From Knoellia flava TL1 (GTDB lineage: Bacteria > Actinomycetota > Actinomycetes > Actinomycetales > Dermatophilaceae): DNA of 64,000 nucleotides. A program made the position numbers and the translations under genes. The stretch is taken from the NCBI RefSeq assembly GCF_000768675.1, contig NZ_AVPI01000005.1, positions 1 to 64,000 on the forward strand, written 5' to 3'. Shown here piece after piece: positions 35,007 to 45,052 of the stretch; within the stretch, counting starts at the first letter, position 1, and every line of letters starts with the position of its first letter. The notes under the pieces were generated by a model, which saw only the letters and a list, made by a program, of their open reading frames with translations, made no database searches and had not been told where the DNA came from.

Positions 35007-36980
35007 GTGCGCTCGCGTGGGTGGGGAGTCAAGGTCGGGATCGTTGTCGTGGTGCTCGCGCTCGTCGCGGCCGCGGCCGGTGGGATCGTCTGGTGGCGCG
35101 ACCGTGAGGGCAGCGCAGCTCGCGCCGCCGCCGAGCTCGTGGCCGAGGGCCTGTCGCGCGGTGGGTTCGGCGACTCGGGCGCGATGCGGGACGGCGAGGG
35201 TGGCACGCCCGAGCTCGAGCCGATCGTCCGTGGGATGCGCGGGGCCACCCACGAGGTGAACGTCCGCTCGGTCACCGACCCCGAGGACGGCTCCGCGCGG
35301 GCGACGCTCGCCCACACGTGGACCCTGCCGGGCGCCGACGAGACGTGGACCTACGAGACGCCCCTGGAGCTCGCCAAGGCCGACGGGGAGTGGGCCGGTG
35401 TGTGGGACCCCGCCGTCGTCGCCCCGGACCTCGCCGAGGGCGAGACGCTTCGCACGACCCGCACCCAGCCCGAGCGCGCCCAGGTGCTCGGCGCCGGTGG
35501 CGCGCCGATCGTCGAGGCACGCGACGTCGTGCGCATCGGGGTCGACAAGACCAAGGCCACCCCCGCCGAGGCGGTGACGTCGGCGCGGGTGCTCGCCCAG
35601 GCCGTCGGCGTCGACGTCGACACCTTCGCCGCCTCGGTGCAGAAGGCCGGCCCGCAGGCGTTCGTCGAGGCGCTCACCGCCCGGGTCGGCAGCTCGGAGG
35701 AGCAGGCGGCGCGTGAGGTCGACGCCCCCGGCACGTTCCTCGTGGCCGCAAGGATCCCCCTCGCCCCGACGTCGACGTTCGCCCGTCCGATCCTCGGGGT
35801 CGTCGGCGATGCGACCGCCGAGATCGTCGAGAAGTCGGAGGGCCGCATCGTCGCCGGTGACCGCGTCGGCATCGGCGGCGTGCAGGCGGCCTACGACCGC
35901 CAGCTCTCCGGAACTCCCGGCTTCAGCGTCGTCACCTCCGGCGGCGCCGAGAGGCGCACGCTCTTCTCGACCGAGCCCGAGGCCGGCTCGCCGGTCACCC
36001 TCACCCTCGACATCGCCACCCAGAACGCGGCCGAGCAGGTGCTCGCCAAGGTCGGGCCCGCGTCCGCCGTCGTCGCCATCCGCCCCTCGACAGGTCATGT
36101 CCTCGCAGCCGCGAGCGGCCCGGGCAGCAAGGGCGTCTCGACCGCGACGCAGGGCCGCTACGCGCCGGGGTCGACCTTCAAGGCCGTGTCGACGCTCGCC
36201 CTCCTTCGCTCCGGGGTGACGCCCACGACCACGGTGCAGTGCCCACCGACGACCACGGTCGACGGGCGGACCTTCAAGAACGTCGACGGCTTCCCGACCT
36301 CGGCCCTGGGCGCGGTTCCCTTCGCCACCGCCTTCGCGAACTCGTGCAACACCGCCTTCATCGGGCTCGGCGAGGAGCTCGAGCCGGCCGACCTGCCCAC
36401 CGCCGCCGCCGGCCTCGGGCTCACCGCCGAGCCGGCGCTCGGCCTCCCGGCCTTCCTCGGGTCGGTGCCCGAGCCCGAGCCCGGCACCGACGAGGCCGCC
36501 TCGATGATCGGCCAGTCCAAGGTGCTCGCCTCTCCGCTCGGCATGGCAACCGTCGCCGCCTCCATCGCGGCCGGCAAGCCGGTGGCGCCCGTGCTCGTCG
36601 AGACCGGGGCGGGTGGTTCGGGTGACGAGGGCGGGGCGTCCCCGTCCACGTCGGCGTCGGGGTCCGGCAGCCCGGCGGCGACGACAGCCCCCAAGGCACC
36701 GGCCGCGCCGGTGACGGCGGCCGAGGCCGAGCAGCTGCGCACGCTCATGCGTGGCGTCGTCGAGTCCGGCAGCGGCCGGTTCCTCGCCGACGTGCCCGGC
36801 GCTCCCGTGCTCGCGAAGTCCGGCACCGCCGAGTTCGGCGAGGCCGGTGCCCTCAAGGAGCACGCGTGGATGATCGGGATCCAGGGCGACCTCGCCGTGG
36901 CGGTCCTCGTGGCCGAGGGTGAGGGCGGCGCGACGACGGCCGGCCCACTGCTCGAGGCGTTCCTGCGCGCTGTCGCCTGA
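35007..36980 (+). CDS. Penicillin-binding transpeptidase with NTF2-like (MecA-type) N-terminal domain
   Basis: The protein has 657 residues. A membrane anchor lies near residues 8-27. An NTF2-like MecA_N domain covers about 35-145 (AELVAEGLSRGGFG to WDPAVVAPDL), followed by a PBP dimer domain and the transpeptidase. The active-site motifs are STFK near 389-392 (nucleophile serine), SCN (NSCNTAF) and KSGT (LAKSGTAEF). It crosslinks peptidoglycan outside the membrane. MecA-type N-domains occur in many actinobacterial PBPs without implying beta-lactam resistance. GTG 35007 is preceded by GAGGGG at good spacing. A Ser/Ala/Pro linker lies near 560-585. Confidence 0.88.
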   Translation: MRSRGWGVKVGIVVVVLALVAAAAGGIVWWRDREGSAARAAAELVAEGLSRGGFGDSGAMRDGEGGTPELEPIVRGMRGATHEVNVRSVTDPEDGSARATLAHTWTLPGADETWTYETPLELAKADGEWAGVWDPAVVAPDLAEGETLRTTRTQPERAQVLGAGGAPIVEARDVVRIGVDKTKATPAEAVTSARVLAQAVGVDVDTFAASVQKAGPQAFVEALTARVGSSEEQAAREVDAPGTFLVAARIPLAPTSTFARPILGVVGDATAEIVEKSEGRIVAGDRVGIGGVQAAYDRQLSGTPGFSVVTSGGAERRTLFSTEPEAGSPVTLTLDIATQNAAEQVLAKVGPASAVVAIRPSTGHVLAAASGPGSKGVSTATQGRYAPGSTFKAVSTLALLRSGVTPTTTVQCPPTTTVDGRTFKNVDGFPTSALGAVPFATAFANSCNTAFIGLGEELEPADLPTAAAGLGLTAEPALGLPAFLGSVPEPEPGTDEAASMIGQSKVLASPLGMATVAASIAAGKPVAPVLVETGAGGSGDEGGASPSTSASGSGSPAATTAPKAPAAPVTAAEAEQLRTLMRGVVESGSGRFLADVPGAPVLAKSGTAEFGEAGALKEHAWMIGIQGDLAVAVLVAEGEGGATTAGPLLEAFLRAVA

Positions 36981-37091
36981 CGACGTCCCGACGTAGCCGC
37001 CGCAACACCTCCCGTATGCCGTGTGGCCGGGCCGGTGCCCGCGGCCGGGTTCGGCGCGCCAAAGTCGGGTGACGGTGTCGGGGCGGACCTC

Positions 37092-37097
37092 TAGCGT
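37092..37097 (+). promoter_or_regulatory. Leaderless -10 box of the MFS gene
   Basis: TAGCGT with 6 nt to the ATG at 37104. Confidence 0.55.
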
Positions 37098-37103
37098 GGG
37101 CGC

Positions 37104-38606
37104 ATGACCGACCTGCCCGACGACGGCGGCATGCCCCGCGGTGGCACCGACGCGGCGGAGCCGTCGGGCGGCAGCGAGCCCGAGGCGGACGCACCCGACC
37201 TGCCCGGTGCGCCCCAGGCCGAGGCGCACCTCCTGCCCGGCGTCGAGCGCGGTCCCGAGACGGTGCGCGCGTTCCGGCTGCTGCTCGCCAACGCCCTCGT
37301 CGCCAACGTCACGACGAGCTACCTCTGGTTCGCGCTGACGTTCTGGGCCTACCTCGAGACGAAGTCGGTCCTTGCGTCGTCAATCATCGGCGGCTCCTAC
37401 ATGCTGCTCGTCGCCGCCTTCGGCATGGTCTTCGGCACCGTCGTCGACCGGCACCTCAAGAAGCACGTGATGATCGCGTCGGGACTCATCCCGCTGGCGA
37501 TGTTCGCCGTCGCCGGCGGGCTCTACCTCGCCTTCGAGACGCAGCGGCTCGTCGACTGGAACGGCCCGGTCTTCTGGGTCTTCGTCGCCGTCATCCTCAT
37601 CGGCGGGGTCGTCGAGAGCATGCGCAACATCGCCCTCTCGACCACCGTCACGCTCCTCGTGCCCTCGGACGACCGCGACAAGGCCAACGGTCTCGTCGGC
37701 ACCGTCCAGGGGCTCGCCTTCATGGTGACGAGCGTCTTCAGCGGCCTGTCGATCGGCCTGCTCGGCATGGGCTGGACCCTCGCCATCTCGATCGCGCTCA
37801 CGGCGGCGGCGCTCGCGCACCTGCTCACGGTCCCGGTCCCCGAGCGGCGACCGGAGCCCGAGGAGGGGCAGCGCACACCCGTCATGGACGTCAAGGGTGC
37901 GCTCGCGGCGATCCGCACCGTGCCCGGGCTCGTCGCCCTCATCGTCTTCACGACCTTCAACAACCTCGTCGGCGGCGTCTTCATGGCGCTCATGGACCCC
38001 TACGGCCTCACCCTCTTCTCGGTCGAGTCGTGGGGCGTCGTCCTCGGCATCACGAGCATCGGCTTCATGATCGGCGGCGGGCTCGTCGCGAGGTTCGGCC
38101 TCGGCCCGCGCCCGCTGCGCACGCTCCTGCTCGCCAACGTCGGCGTCGCGGTGCTCGGGATGCTCTTCACGATCCGTGAGGCCTCGTGGGTCTATGCCCT
38201 CGGCATCCTCGTCTTCATGTGCATCATCCCCGTCGCCGAGGCTGCCGAGCAGACGATCCTCCAGCGGGTCATCCCGTTCCGCGTCCAGGGGCGGGTCTTC
38301 GGCTTCGCGCAGAGCGTCGAGGCCGCGGCGAGCCCGGTGTCGGCCTTCCTCATCGGCCCGATCGCGCAGTTCTGGCTCATCCCCTACATGGAGACCGACG
38401 CCGGACGCGACCGGTTCGGCTGGCTCCTCGGCGACGGTGACGCCCGGGGCATCGCCCTCGTCTTCGTCCTCGCCAGCCTCATCATGCTCGTGGCCGTCCT
38501 CGTCGCCTTCGCCTCGCGCCCCTACCGGCAGCTCGGTGACGCCTACGCCGCCGCCAAGGACCCGCTCACCACGTCGGGGTCGAAGGCTGCCGCCGAACCC
38601 GCCTAG
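37104..38606 (+). CDS. MFS transporter
   Basis: The protein has 500 residues. A hydrophilic, acidic N-terminus of about 50 residues is followed by alternating hydrophobic helices consistent with 12 membrane spans. Motifs include the loop FGTVVDRHLKKHVM after helix 2 and GLVGTVQGLAFMVTSVFSGLSIGLLGMGW. Its closest general type is macrolide/drug-exporter-like MFS or MDR-type permeases. The substrate is unknown. It ends 30 bp from the convergent photolyase stop. Confidence 0.85.
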   Translation: MTDLPDDGGMPRGGTDAAEPSGGSEPEADAPDLPGAPQAEAHLLPGVERGPETVRAFRLLLANALVANVTTSYLWFALTFWAYLETKSVLASSIIGGSYMLLVAAFGMVFGTVVDRHLKKHVMIASGLIPLAMFAVAGGLYLAFETQRLVDWNGPVFWVFVAVILIGGVVESMRNIALSTTVTLLVPSDDRDKANGLVGTVQGLAFMVTSVFSGLSIGLLGMGWTLAISIALTAAALAHLLTVPVPERRPEPEEGQRTPVMDVKGALAAIRTVPGLVALIVFTTFNNLVGGVFMALMDPYGLTLFSVESWGVVLGITSIGFMIGGGLVARFGLGPRPLRTLLLANVGVAVLGMLFTIREASWVYALGILVFMCIIPVAEAAEQTILQRVIPFRVQGRVFGFAQSVEAAASPVSAFLIGPIAQFWLIPYMETDAGRDRFGWLLGDGDARGIALVFVLASLIMLVAVLVAFASRPYRQLGDAYAAAKDPLTTSGSKAAAEPA

Positions 38607-38635
38607 CGGAGTGTGCCCTCGGGCGCAGGAGCCGA

Positions 38636-40000
38636 CTAGCCCTTCGTCGCCTCGAGCCGCCGCAGCGCCTCGCGCCGCTCCTCGGCGTGGTCGACGATGC
38701 GCTCGGGGTAGCCCTGCTCGTAGCCGTCGTCGTGCTCCCACGGCTGGTGTGCCGCCTTGCCCTTGAGGTGAGCGAGCTCGGGCACCCACCGACGCACGTA
38801 GTCGCCGTCGGGGTCGAACTTCTCGCCCTGCGTCACCGGGTTGAAGACCCGGAAGTAGGGCGAGGCGTCGGTCCCCGTCCCCGCCACCCACTGCCACCCG
38901 TGGTTGTTGGAGGCGATGTCGCCGTCGACGAGGTGGTCGAGGAAGTGCCGCGCCCCGACCGGCCACCACACGTGCAGGTCCTTGGTGAGGAAGCTCGCCG
39001 TGATCATCCGGACCCGGTTGTGCATCCATCCCTCGGCGAGCAGCTGGCGCATCCCCGCGTCGACGATCGGGTAGCCGGTCCGCCCCTCGCGCCACGCGTC
39101 CACGGCGTCGGACTCGTCGTCGTAGGCCATGCCGCCGAGCGCGTCGCGCAGGTCCTTCCACGCGCTGGACGGGTTGTGCCACAGCACATCCGCATAGAAC
39201 TCACGCCACGCGAGCTCGTCGACATAGGTCTCCTTGCCCGCCCCGCGCCGGCTCGCGAGGTCGGCGAGCAGCGTGCGCGGGTGCACCACTCCCAGCTTGA
39301 GGTAGGGCGACATCCGCGACGTCCCGTCGGTGCCCGGCCGGTCCCGGTCGGTCCTGTATGCCGGCAGCGCGTCGTCGATGAACCCGCGCCAGCGCGCGGC
39401 TGCGGCCTTCTCGCCCGCTCCCGGCATCTCGGGAAGGTCGGGTGCGGCGAGAGCCTCGCGCAGCGCCTCGGTCGCCTTCGAGTCGTTGCGCGCCTTCCTC
39501 AGGGGCAGGCTGCTCGGCCGCGGGGCCGGCTCGGGCCAGCCGTGGGAGCGCCAGGCCTTGGCGAAGGGGGTGAAGACCTTGTAGGCAGCGCCGCTGCCGT
39601 TGGTCACGAGACCGGGCCCGACGGCATACGGGGTGCCGGTCTCGACCCACTCGACACCGGCGGCCGAGAGCGCGTCGGCAACGGCCGTGTCGCGGCGGTG
39701 GCCGAAGGGCGTCGTCTCACGGGTGACGTGGACCGACGACGCCCCGACCCGCGCGGCGAGCTCGGGGACGACCGTCACCGGGTCGCCCCAGAGCAGCGTC
39801 AGGGCGTCGTCGTAGTCCTCGTTGGTGGCCTCGAGCGTCGCGGCGAGCCACGCCTTGCGGACCGGTCCGCCGGACTCCCAGAGGGCGGGGTCGACGACGA
39901 ACGCGACGACGAGGTCGCCGTCGGCGGCGTCGCGGGCCGCGAGCAGGGCGGGGTGGTCGCTCCGTCGCAGGTCACGGCGCAGCCAGAGGATCGAGGTCAT
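38636..40000 (-). CDS. phr: Deoxyribodipyrimidine photolyase / cryptochrome family
   Basis: The 454-residue protein has a photolyase N-terminal domain (ILWLRRDLRRSDHPALLAA) and the FAD-binding domain with RMSPYLKLGVVHPR, ELAWREFYADVLWHNP, GRTGYPIVDAGMRQLLAEGWMHNRVRM and ASFLTKDLHVWWPVGARHF, then DIASNNHGWQWVAGTGTDASPYFRVFNPV. These fit class I CPD photolyases, which repair pyrimidine dimers with light. The surface motif WQWVAG and the asparagine at NNHGW support repair activity. Confidence 0.92.
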   Translation of the reverse strand: MTSILWLRRDLRRSDHPALLAARDAADGDLVVAFVVDPALWESGGPVRKAWLAATLEATNEDYDDALTLLWGDPVTVVPELAARVGASSVHVTRETTPFGHRRDTAVADALSAAGVEWVETGTPYAVGPGLVTNGSGAAYKVFTPFAKAWRSHGWPEPAPRPSSLPLRKARNDSKATEALREALAAPDLPEMPGAGEKAAAARWRGFIDDALPAYRTDRDRPGTDGTSRMSPYLKLGVVHPRTLLADLASRRGAGKETYVDELAWREFYADVLWHNPSSAWKDLRDALGGMAYDDESDAVDAWREGRTGYPIVDAGMRQLLAEGWMHNRVRMITASFLTKDLHVWWPVGARHFLDHLVDGDIASNNHGWQWVAGTGTDASPYFRVFNPVTQGEKFDPDGDYVRRWVPELAHLKGKAAHQPWEHDDGYEQGYPERIVDHAEERREALRRLEATKG

Positions 40001-40017
40001 GCCCCGATCGTGTCACC

Positions 40018-40440
40018 TCAGACCGGCACCGAGCTGGTCGTGTAGCGCTGCACATAGGCGCGGGAGATGTAGACGCTGCCGCTGAGCTTGTTGGCGGCCG
40101 GGCCCATCCACGAGCCGTAGTTGCTCGGGGTCCGCCAGGACTTCGTGCAGCGCGTGACGAGCAGCGAGCTGTTGCTGAAGGTCGCGGTCGTCGCGAACGC
40201 CGTGGGCTGGAGGTTGGCCGTGCCGGTCCCGCGACCGACCACGCAGTAGCGGTAGGTGACCCCCGGTTGGGGCTTGAAGTCCAGACCGAAGTGGGTGAAC
40301 GAGCTCGTCGAGAGGTACTTGCCGACGGTGGCGGACTTGATCGTGTAGAAGCCGGCCGCCTGGGCCGGCGCGGCAGAGGCGATGCCGACCCCCGCGGTGA
40401 GGGCGGCAGCGGCGGCGGCGCCGAGCAATCGAGTGCGCAT
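40018..40440 (-). CDS. Small secreted protein, unknown function
   Basis: The 140-residue protein has a signal peptide MRTRLLGAAAAAALTAGV with cleavage near AQAAG (about residue 28). The mature part (FYTIKSATVGKYLSTSSFTH to YISRAYVQRY) has two cysteines (RYCVV, TRCTKS) and is rich in Ser/Thr/Tyr, like a small beta domain. The start is ATG 40440. I do not recognise the family. It follows the photolyase gene convergently in order but shares its strand. Confidence 0.68.
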   Translation of the reverse strand: MRTRLLGAAAAAALTAGVGIASAAPAQAAGFYTIKSATVGKYLSTSSFTHFGLDFKPQPGVTYRYCVVGRGTGTANLQPTAFATTATFSNSSLLVTRCTKSWRTPSNYGSWMGPAANKLSGSVYISRAYVQRYTTSSVPV

Positions 40441-40560
40441 GAAGGTTCTCCCCGTGGTCGAGACCGGCCCCGGCGGCCGGTGCTCCACGAGCGTGCCTGC
40501 CGGCGGTGGTGTCGGAAACCCCACGAAATCGCGGAATCGCGGAATCGCCGCGACGGTCGG

Positions 40561-40944
40561 TCAGGCGCCGCCGGCCTCGACGAGCACGGACTCGAGGACG
40601 TCGGCCTCGTGGTGCAGGTCCGCCGCGCGGTCCGGTCGCCCTGCCGCCTCGACCTCGGCAGCGGCCTCGCGCCGCTCGCTGACCTCGGCGCGGACGAGGG
40701 CGTGCTCGTCCGTTGCGGTGAGCTCACGCCGCGCGGCCTCCGTCGCGCCGAGCCCGACGGCCGCGCCGGCGATCGGGGAGTCCCCATCGAGCGGCACGTC
40801 CTCCGTGGTGGGAACGGCCCCGGCGTTGTCCAGCGCGGCGAGTCCCGAGCGCAGGGCGGACGCGGCGACCCGGTCACGCGACCGGATCGCGGTGGTGAGG
40901 GCGGAGCGCAGGGCCGTTCGCAGGGCGGAGCTCATGGCGCTCAT
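40561..40944 (-). CDS. GatB/YqeY-like protein
   Basis: This 127-residue helical protein has LRTALRSALTTAIRSRDRVAASALRSGLAALDN, which resembles the start of YqeY/GatB tail-domain proteins. The C-terminal half also follows the helical pattern (RREAAAEVEAAGRPDRAADLHHEADVL). YqeY proteins are tRNA-amidotransferase-like adaptors of unclear role. The usual length is about 150, so this is slightly short. It diverges from the SRPBCC gene at 41025. Confidence 0.6.
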   Translation of the reverse strand: MSAMSSALRTALRSALTTAIRSRDRVAASALRSGLAALDNAGAVPTTEDVPLDGDSPIAGAAVGLGATEAARRELTATDEHALVRAEVSERREAAAEVEAAGRPDRAADLHHEADVLESVLVEAGGA

Positions 40945-41024
40945 CGTGTCAGGGCGTCGTGGGCCCGGCCACCGGGATCATTCGGCGCAGGCGCCACACG
41001 GAGGGGGCGTGGTTCGATGGCCCG

Positions 41025-41477
41025 ATGGAGACCGAGAACCGCGTCGTCAGCGCCACGAGGGACATCGCCGCCCCCGCCGCCACCGTCTTCGAGCTCATCG
41101 CCGACCCGCGCCGCCAGCCCGAGTGGGACGGCAACGACAACCTCGTCGAGGTCATCGCCGGCGACCGCATCAGCGCCGCCGGAGAGGTCTTCGCGATGCG
41201 CACGACCAAGGGCAACCACCGCGACAACCTCGTCACCGACTTCGAGGAGGGCCGACGCATCGCCTGGCGCACCGGCGACGCCGGTGGGCCGCCGGCCGGT
41301 CACGAGTGGCGGTGGGAGGTCGAGCCGATCGACGATCGCACCTCCCGCGTGACGCACACCTACGACTGGACCGAGCTCGCCGACGAGCGGCGTGTGCCGC
41401 GTGCCCGCGCGACGGGGGAGCCGCAGCTCCGCGCGTCGCTCGACCGCCTCGCCACCCTTGCCGAGTCCCTCGCCTGA
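41025..41477 (+). CDS. SRPBCC family protein
   Basis: This 150-residue helix-grip protein begins METENRVVSATRDIAAPAATVFELIADPRRQPEWDG, the typical polyketide-cyclase/dehydrase lipid-transport start. It ends ASLDRLATLAESLA, a C-terminal helix. It probably binds a hydrophobic ligand. The start ATG 41025 lies 6 nt after a TTCGAT element, possibly a leaderless promoter. Confidence 0.82.
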   Translation: METENRVVSATRDIAAPAATVFELIADPRRQPEWDGNDNLVEVIAGDRISAAGEVFAMRTTKGNHRDNLVTDFEEGRRIAWRTGDAGGPPAGHEWRWEVEPIDDRTSRVTHTYDWTELADERRVPRARATGEPQLRASLDRLATLAESLA

Positions 41478-41511
41478 CGCGGTCGGCGTCGCAACCGGCC
41501 GATGGTGACGC

Positions 41512-41559
41512 GGAAATCTCGGTCGTGCCCGGCTGCAACCGGGCACAACCGGGATTCCC
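41512..41559. terminator. Palindrome between convergent SRPBCC and copA genes
   Basis: Two 21-bp arms (41512-41532 and 41539-41559) match at 18 of 21 positions around a 6-nt loop. The core is GTGCCCGG paired with CCGGGCAC. It is placed as a bidirectional terminator and followed by a GTATGCCG motif at about 41581. The arms differ from the TTGCGTCCGG family. Confidence 0.6.
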
Positions 41560-41594
41560 CCGCCACGACCAAGGCTCTCGGGTATGCCGTGTGG

Positions 41595-43847
41595 TCAGGT
41601 CTCGGCGCGGAATCCCCTGAGCCGCAGGCTGTTCGTCACGACGAACACCGACGACAGTGCCATGGCGCCGCCGGCGAGCATGGGGTTGAGCAGCCCGGCT
41701 GCGGCGAGCGGGATCGCCGCGACGTTGTAGCCGAACGCCCAGAAGAGGTTGCTCTTGATCGTCGACAGCGTGCGCCGGGCGAGCCGGATGGCGTCGGGGG
41801 CGACGCGCAGGTCCCCGCGGACGAGCGTGAGGTCGCTCGCCTCGATGGCGACGTCGGTGCCGGTGCCCATCGCGAGGCCGAGGTCGGCGGTCGCGAGGGC
41901 GGCGGCGTCGTTGACGCCGTCACCCACCATGGCGACGACGGCGCCCTCGTCCTGGAGTCGGCGGACGACGTCGACCTTGTCGGCAGGCAGGACGTCGGCG
42001 ACGACGTGGTCGGCGTCGATGCCCACCTCGGCCGCCACGGCCCGTGCCGCCTCGGCGTTGTCACCGGTGAGCAGCCACGGCGTGAGGCCGAGTTCGCGCA
42101 ACCGTGAGATCGCCTGGGCCGACGTGGGCTTGACGGTGTCGGCGACGGTGAGGACGCCACGCGCCCGGCCGTCCCAGCCGATCGCGACCGGCGTCGCACC
42201 GGTGGCCAGTGCCCCGCGGAGGGCCTCCTCGAGCTCGGGGCCGAGGTCGAGGGACCAGTCGGCGAGCAGCCGGGGACGCCCGACGACGACGGCACGGCCC
42301 TCGACGACGCCCTGCACGCCGAGTCCGTCCACGCTCGCGAAGTCCTCGACCGGGGCGGCGGCGATGCCGGCGTCACGGCCGGCGGCGACGATGGCGCGTG
42401 CGACTGGGTGGTCCGAGCCGTCCTCGAGGAGGGTGGCGATCCGGAGCACCTCGTCGGCGTCCTCGCCCGGAGTGGGGACGACCTCGCGCAGCGACATCCG
42501 ACCGGTCGTGACGGTGCCCGTCTTGTCGAGCACGACCGTGTCGACGCGCCTGGTGGACTCGAGCACCTCGGGGCCCTTGATGAGGATGCCGAGCTGCGCC
42601 CCGCGGCCCGTGCCGACCATGAGCGCGGTCGGCGTCGCGAGCCCGAGCGCGCAGGGGCAGGCGATGATGAGGACCGAGATCGCCGCGGTGAGGGCGGCCG
42701 TCCAGCCGCCTCCGCTGCCGAGCCAGTAGCCGAGCGTGGCGACGGCCAGCGCGATGACGACAGGGACGAAGATCCCCGAGATCCGGTCCGCGAGGCGCTG
42801 GACCTCGGCCTTGCCGTTCTGGGCGTCCTCGACGAGCCGGGCCATCTGCGCGAGCTGGGTGTCGCCGCCCACCCGGGTGGCGCGCACGACGATGCGCCCT
42901 CCCGAGTTGACGGTGGCGCCGACGACGGCGTCGTCGACCCCGACCTCGACGGGGACCGACTCGCCGGTGAGCATGGATGCGTCGATCGCCGACGAGCCCG
43001 ACGTCACGACGCCGTCGGTGGCGACCTTCTCGCCGGGCCTCACGACGAACTCGTCGCCGACGGCGAGGTCGGCCACGGGGATGCGGTGCTCGGTCCGCTG
43101 ACCATCGGGGCCGTCGCGCAGCACGGCGACGTCCTTGGCGCCCATCTGGAGGAGGGCGCGCAGGGCGGCGCCGGAGCGACGCTTGGCCCGCGCCTCGGCG
43201 TAGCGACCGGCGAGGAGGAAGGTGGTCACCCCGGCGGCGGCCTCGAGATAGATGTTGCCGCTCCCGTCGGTCCTCTCGATGGTGAGCTCGAAGGGGTGGG
43301 TCATCCCGGTCGTGCCGGCGGTCCCGAGGAAGAGGGCGTAGAGCGACCAGCCGAAGGCCGCGAGCGTGCCGACCGACACGAGCGTGTCCATCGTCGTGGC
43401 GCCGTGGCGCAGGTTGACCCAGGCCGCGCGGTGGAACGGCCAGCCGCCCCAGACGACGACGGGTGCGGCGAGGACGAGCGAGAGCCACTGCCAGTAGGTG
43501 AACTGCCAGGCCGGCACCATCGCCAGCGCCACGACCGGGACCGAGAGGACGGTCGACACGAGGAGCCGGTCCCGCAGGGGTCGGGTCGGGTCCGCGTCGC
43601 TCTCGTCTCCTGCCACGGCGGACGGCGACTCGGGAGCGGGAGGCAGGCTGGCGGCATACCCGGCCTGTGAGACGGTCTCGAGCAGCTGCTCGGGTGAGAC
43701 GGTCTCGGGGAACTCGACGCGCGCCTTCTCGGTCGCGTAGTTGACCGTGGCCGTGACCCCGTCGAGCTTGTTGAGCTTGCGCTCGATGCGGTTGGCGCAC
43801 GAGGCGCAGGTCATGCCGGTGATGTCGAGGTCGACGCTGTTCGTCAC
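41595..43847 (-). CDS. copA: Copper-translocating P-type ATPase
   Basis: CopA exports Cu(I) across the inner membrane using ATP. The protein has 750 residues. The N-terminal heavy-metal domain has GMTCASC (Cys14 and Cys17). The membrane metal motif is CPCALG, the phosphorylation motif DKTGTVT, the ATP-binding HP motif SDHPVARA, and the hinge [10 protein letters not shown]. The late [23 protein letters not shown] matches Cu-ATPases. The GTG start at 43847 overlaps the stop of the secreted His-rich gene (GTGA), and the gene is the last of the csoR operon. Confidence 0.93.
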   Translation of the reverse strand: MTNSVDLDITGMTCASCANRIERKLNKLDGVTATVNYATEKARVEFPETVSPEQLLETVSQAGYAASLPPAPESPSAVAGDESDADPTRPLRDRLLVSTVLSVPVVALAMVPAWQFTYWQWLSLVLAAPVVVWGGWPFHRAAWVNLRHGATTMDTLVSVGTLAAFGWSLYALFLGTAGTTGMTHPFELTIERTDGSGNIYLEAAAGVTTFLLAGRYAEARAKRRSGAALRALLQMGAKDVAVLRDGPDGQRTEHRIPVADLAVGDEFVVRPGEKVATDGVVTSGSSAIDASMLTGESVPVEVGVDDAVVGATVNSGGRIVVRATRVGGDTQLAQMARLVEDAQNGKAEVQRLADRISGIFVPVVIALAVATLGYWLGSGGGWTAALTAAISVLIIACPCALGLATPTALMVGTGRGAQLGILIKGPEVLESTRRVDTVVLDKTGTVTTGRMSLREVVPTPGEDADEVLRIATLLEDGSDHPVARAIVAAGRDAGIAAAPVEDFASVDGLGVQGVVEGRAVVVGRPRLLADWSLDLGPELEEALRGALATGATPVAIGWDGRARGVLTVADTVKPTSAQAISRLRELGLTPWLLTGDNAEAARAVAAEVGIDADHVVADVLPADKVDVVRRLQDEGAVVAMVGDGVNDAAALATADLGLAMGTGTDVAIEASDLTLVRGDLRVAPDAIRLARRTLSTIKSNLFWAFGYNVAAIPLAAAGLLNPMLAGGAMALSSVFVVTNSLRLRGFRAET

Positions 43848-44788
43848 TGGAGCGGGTCCTCCTTCCAGGGTTCGAGGGGCTCGCCCGCGGTCACCGTGAA
43901 GGCCGCCGTGCGGACGACGCCGGCGTGCTTGAAGTCGAGGAAGAGGCGGTACGTGCCGCTCGTGGGCACGGCCGCCCCGAAGCCGATCTCGGGTCCGGGC
44001 GTCGACGAGCCGTCGCCCGGGCTGCCCTCGGGGTGGACGTGCAGGTAGGCGAGGTCGCCGGTGCGCAGCGCGACGAGGTGGCCGTAGGCGCCGAGGTAGG
44101 GGTCGAGGTCGGTGACCGGTCGGCCCTCGCGGCTCACGGAGAGGGTGAGGTCGGAGTCGGTGCCCGGTGCGAGGTTCCCGGCGAGGGTCACGGTGTAGCC
44201 GTCGACCGTGGACGTGCGGATGTCCTCGCGGGGGGACAGGGCGGCGACGTAGCTGCCGGGGACGAACACGTCGGCGCCGAGGGTCATCGCCTCGTGACCG
44301 CGAGGGGCGAAGTCGGCGAGGACCCGCCATGCACCGGGGGTCAGCTCGAGCGGCACGCTCCACGTGCCGTCGGCGGCGCGGTTCGGGTGGACGTGCTGGA
44401 ACCCGGAGAAGTCCCGACGCACGACGATGAGGTGCAGCTCCTTCTCGTGCTCGACGTCGTAGGAGGTGACCGGCTTGCCGTCGGGGCCCTCGATGAGGAA
44501 GCGGAGGTCGGTGCGCGGACCGGCGGCGACCTGGTCGGGGTCGATGCGCAGCGAGTAACCGTCCTGCGACACCTGGAGGCCGCCGGGGAGCTCCGCCTCG
44601 TGGCCGGCGGAGCCAGTGTCGGTGCCGTGGCCCTCCGACCCGTCGGCGCCGTGACCACCGGCCGCCTCGGCGGGAGCCGCGCCCCCGACCGGACCCACGG
44701 GACCGACGAGCCGACCGGCGGTGAGGCTGACGGCGAGCACGGCCACGAGGGCGACGACGAACCCGACGACCCGCACGGGCGTGCTCAT
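43844..44788 (-). CDS. Secreted/anchored His-rich protein in the copper operon
   Basis: The 314-residue protein has an N-terminal membrane segment ([19 protein letters not shown]) and then a His-rich stretch (about residues 45-67, with [12 protein letters not shown] and AGHE). Two similar beta-sandwich halves follow, with [17 protein letters not shown] and [13 protein letters not shown]. The HVHP motifs and the His-rich tail suggest copper binding outside the membrane. It lies between copZ and copA, with 4-bp overlaps on both sides. I infer it is a periplasmic-side copper chaperone or sensor; no family name is certain. Confidence 0.72.
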   Translation of the reverse strand: MSTPVRVVGFVVALVAVLAVSLTAGRLVGPVGPVGGAAPAEAAGGHGADGSEGHGTDTGSAGHEAELPGGLQVSQDGYSLRIDPDQVAAGPRTDLRFLIEGPDGKPVTSYDVEHEKELHLIVVRRDFSGFQHVHPNRAADGTWSVPLELTPGAWRVLADFAPRGHEAMTLGADVFVPGSYVAALSPREDIRTSTVDGYTVTLAGNLAPGTDSDLTLSVSREGRPVTDLDPYLGAYGHLVALRTGDLAYLHVHPEGSPGDGSSTPGPEIGFGAAVPTSGTYRLFLDFKHAGVVRTAAFTVTAGEPLEPWKEDPLQ

Positions 44789-44988
44789 GCCAGCTGGTAG
44801 CCGGCTTCCTCGACGGCGGCGCGCACGGCGTCGTCCTCGAGCGGCGTGGTGCTCTCGATGGTGACGGACCCGGTGGCGAGGTCGACGTCGACGTTCTGCA
44901 CGCCCTCGAGCTCGCTCACCTCCTCGGTGACGGAGGCGACGCAGTGGCCGCAGGTCATGCCGGTGACGGTGAAGGTCTGGGTGCTCAT
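44785..44988 (-). CDS. copZ: Copper chaperone, heavy-metal-associated domain
   Basis: This 67-residue HMA domain has [15 protein letters not shown] with the GMTCxxC metal site and the typical ending [15 protein letters not shown]. CopZ binds Cu(I) in the cytoplasm and passes it to CopA. The stop overlaps the start of the next gene (ATGA). It lies 64 bp after csoR, in the same operon direction. Confidence 0.92.
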   Translation of the reverse strand: MSTQTFTVTGMTCGHCVASVTEEVSELEGVQNVDVDLATGSVTIESTTPLEDDAVRAAVEEAGYQLA

Positions 44989-45052
44989 GGGGTGCTCCTT
45001 CTCGGGGGCTGCGGCAGTGGCCGCGTGGAGGGGGTGGGGTCGGGACTCCGTG

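Noticed and set aside
34209-37229. A roughly 1000-residue minus-strand open frame across the PBP gene
   Set aside because: It covers the DksA-like and PBP genes on the other strand and gives a low-complexity Gly/Arg/His-rich product. It is a shadow of the real genes.
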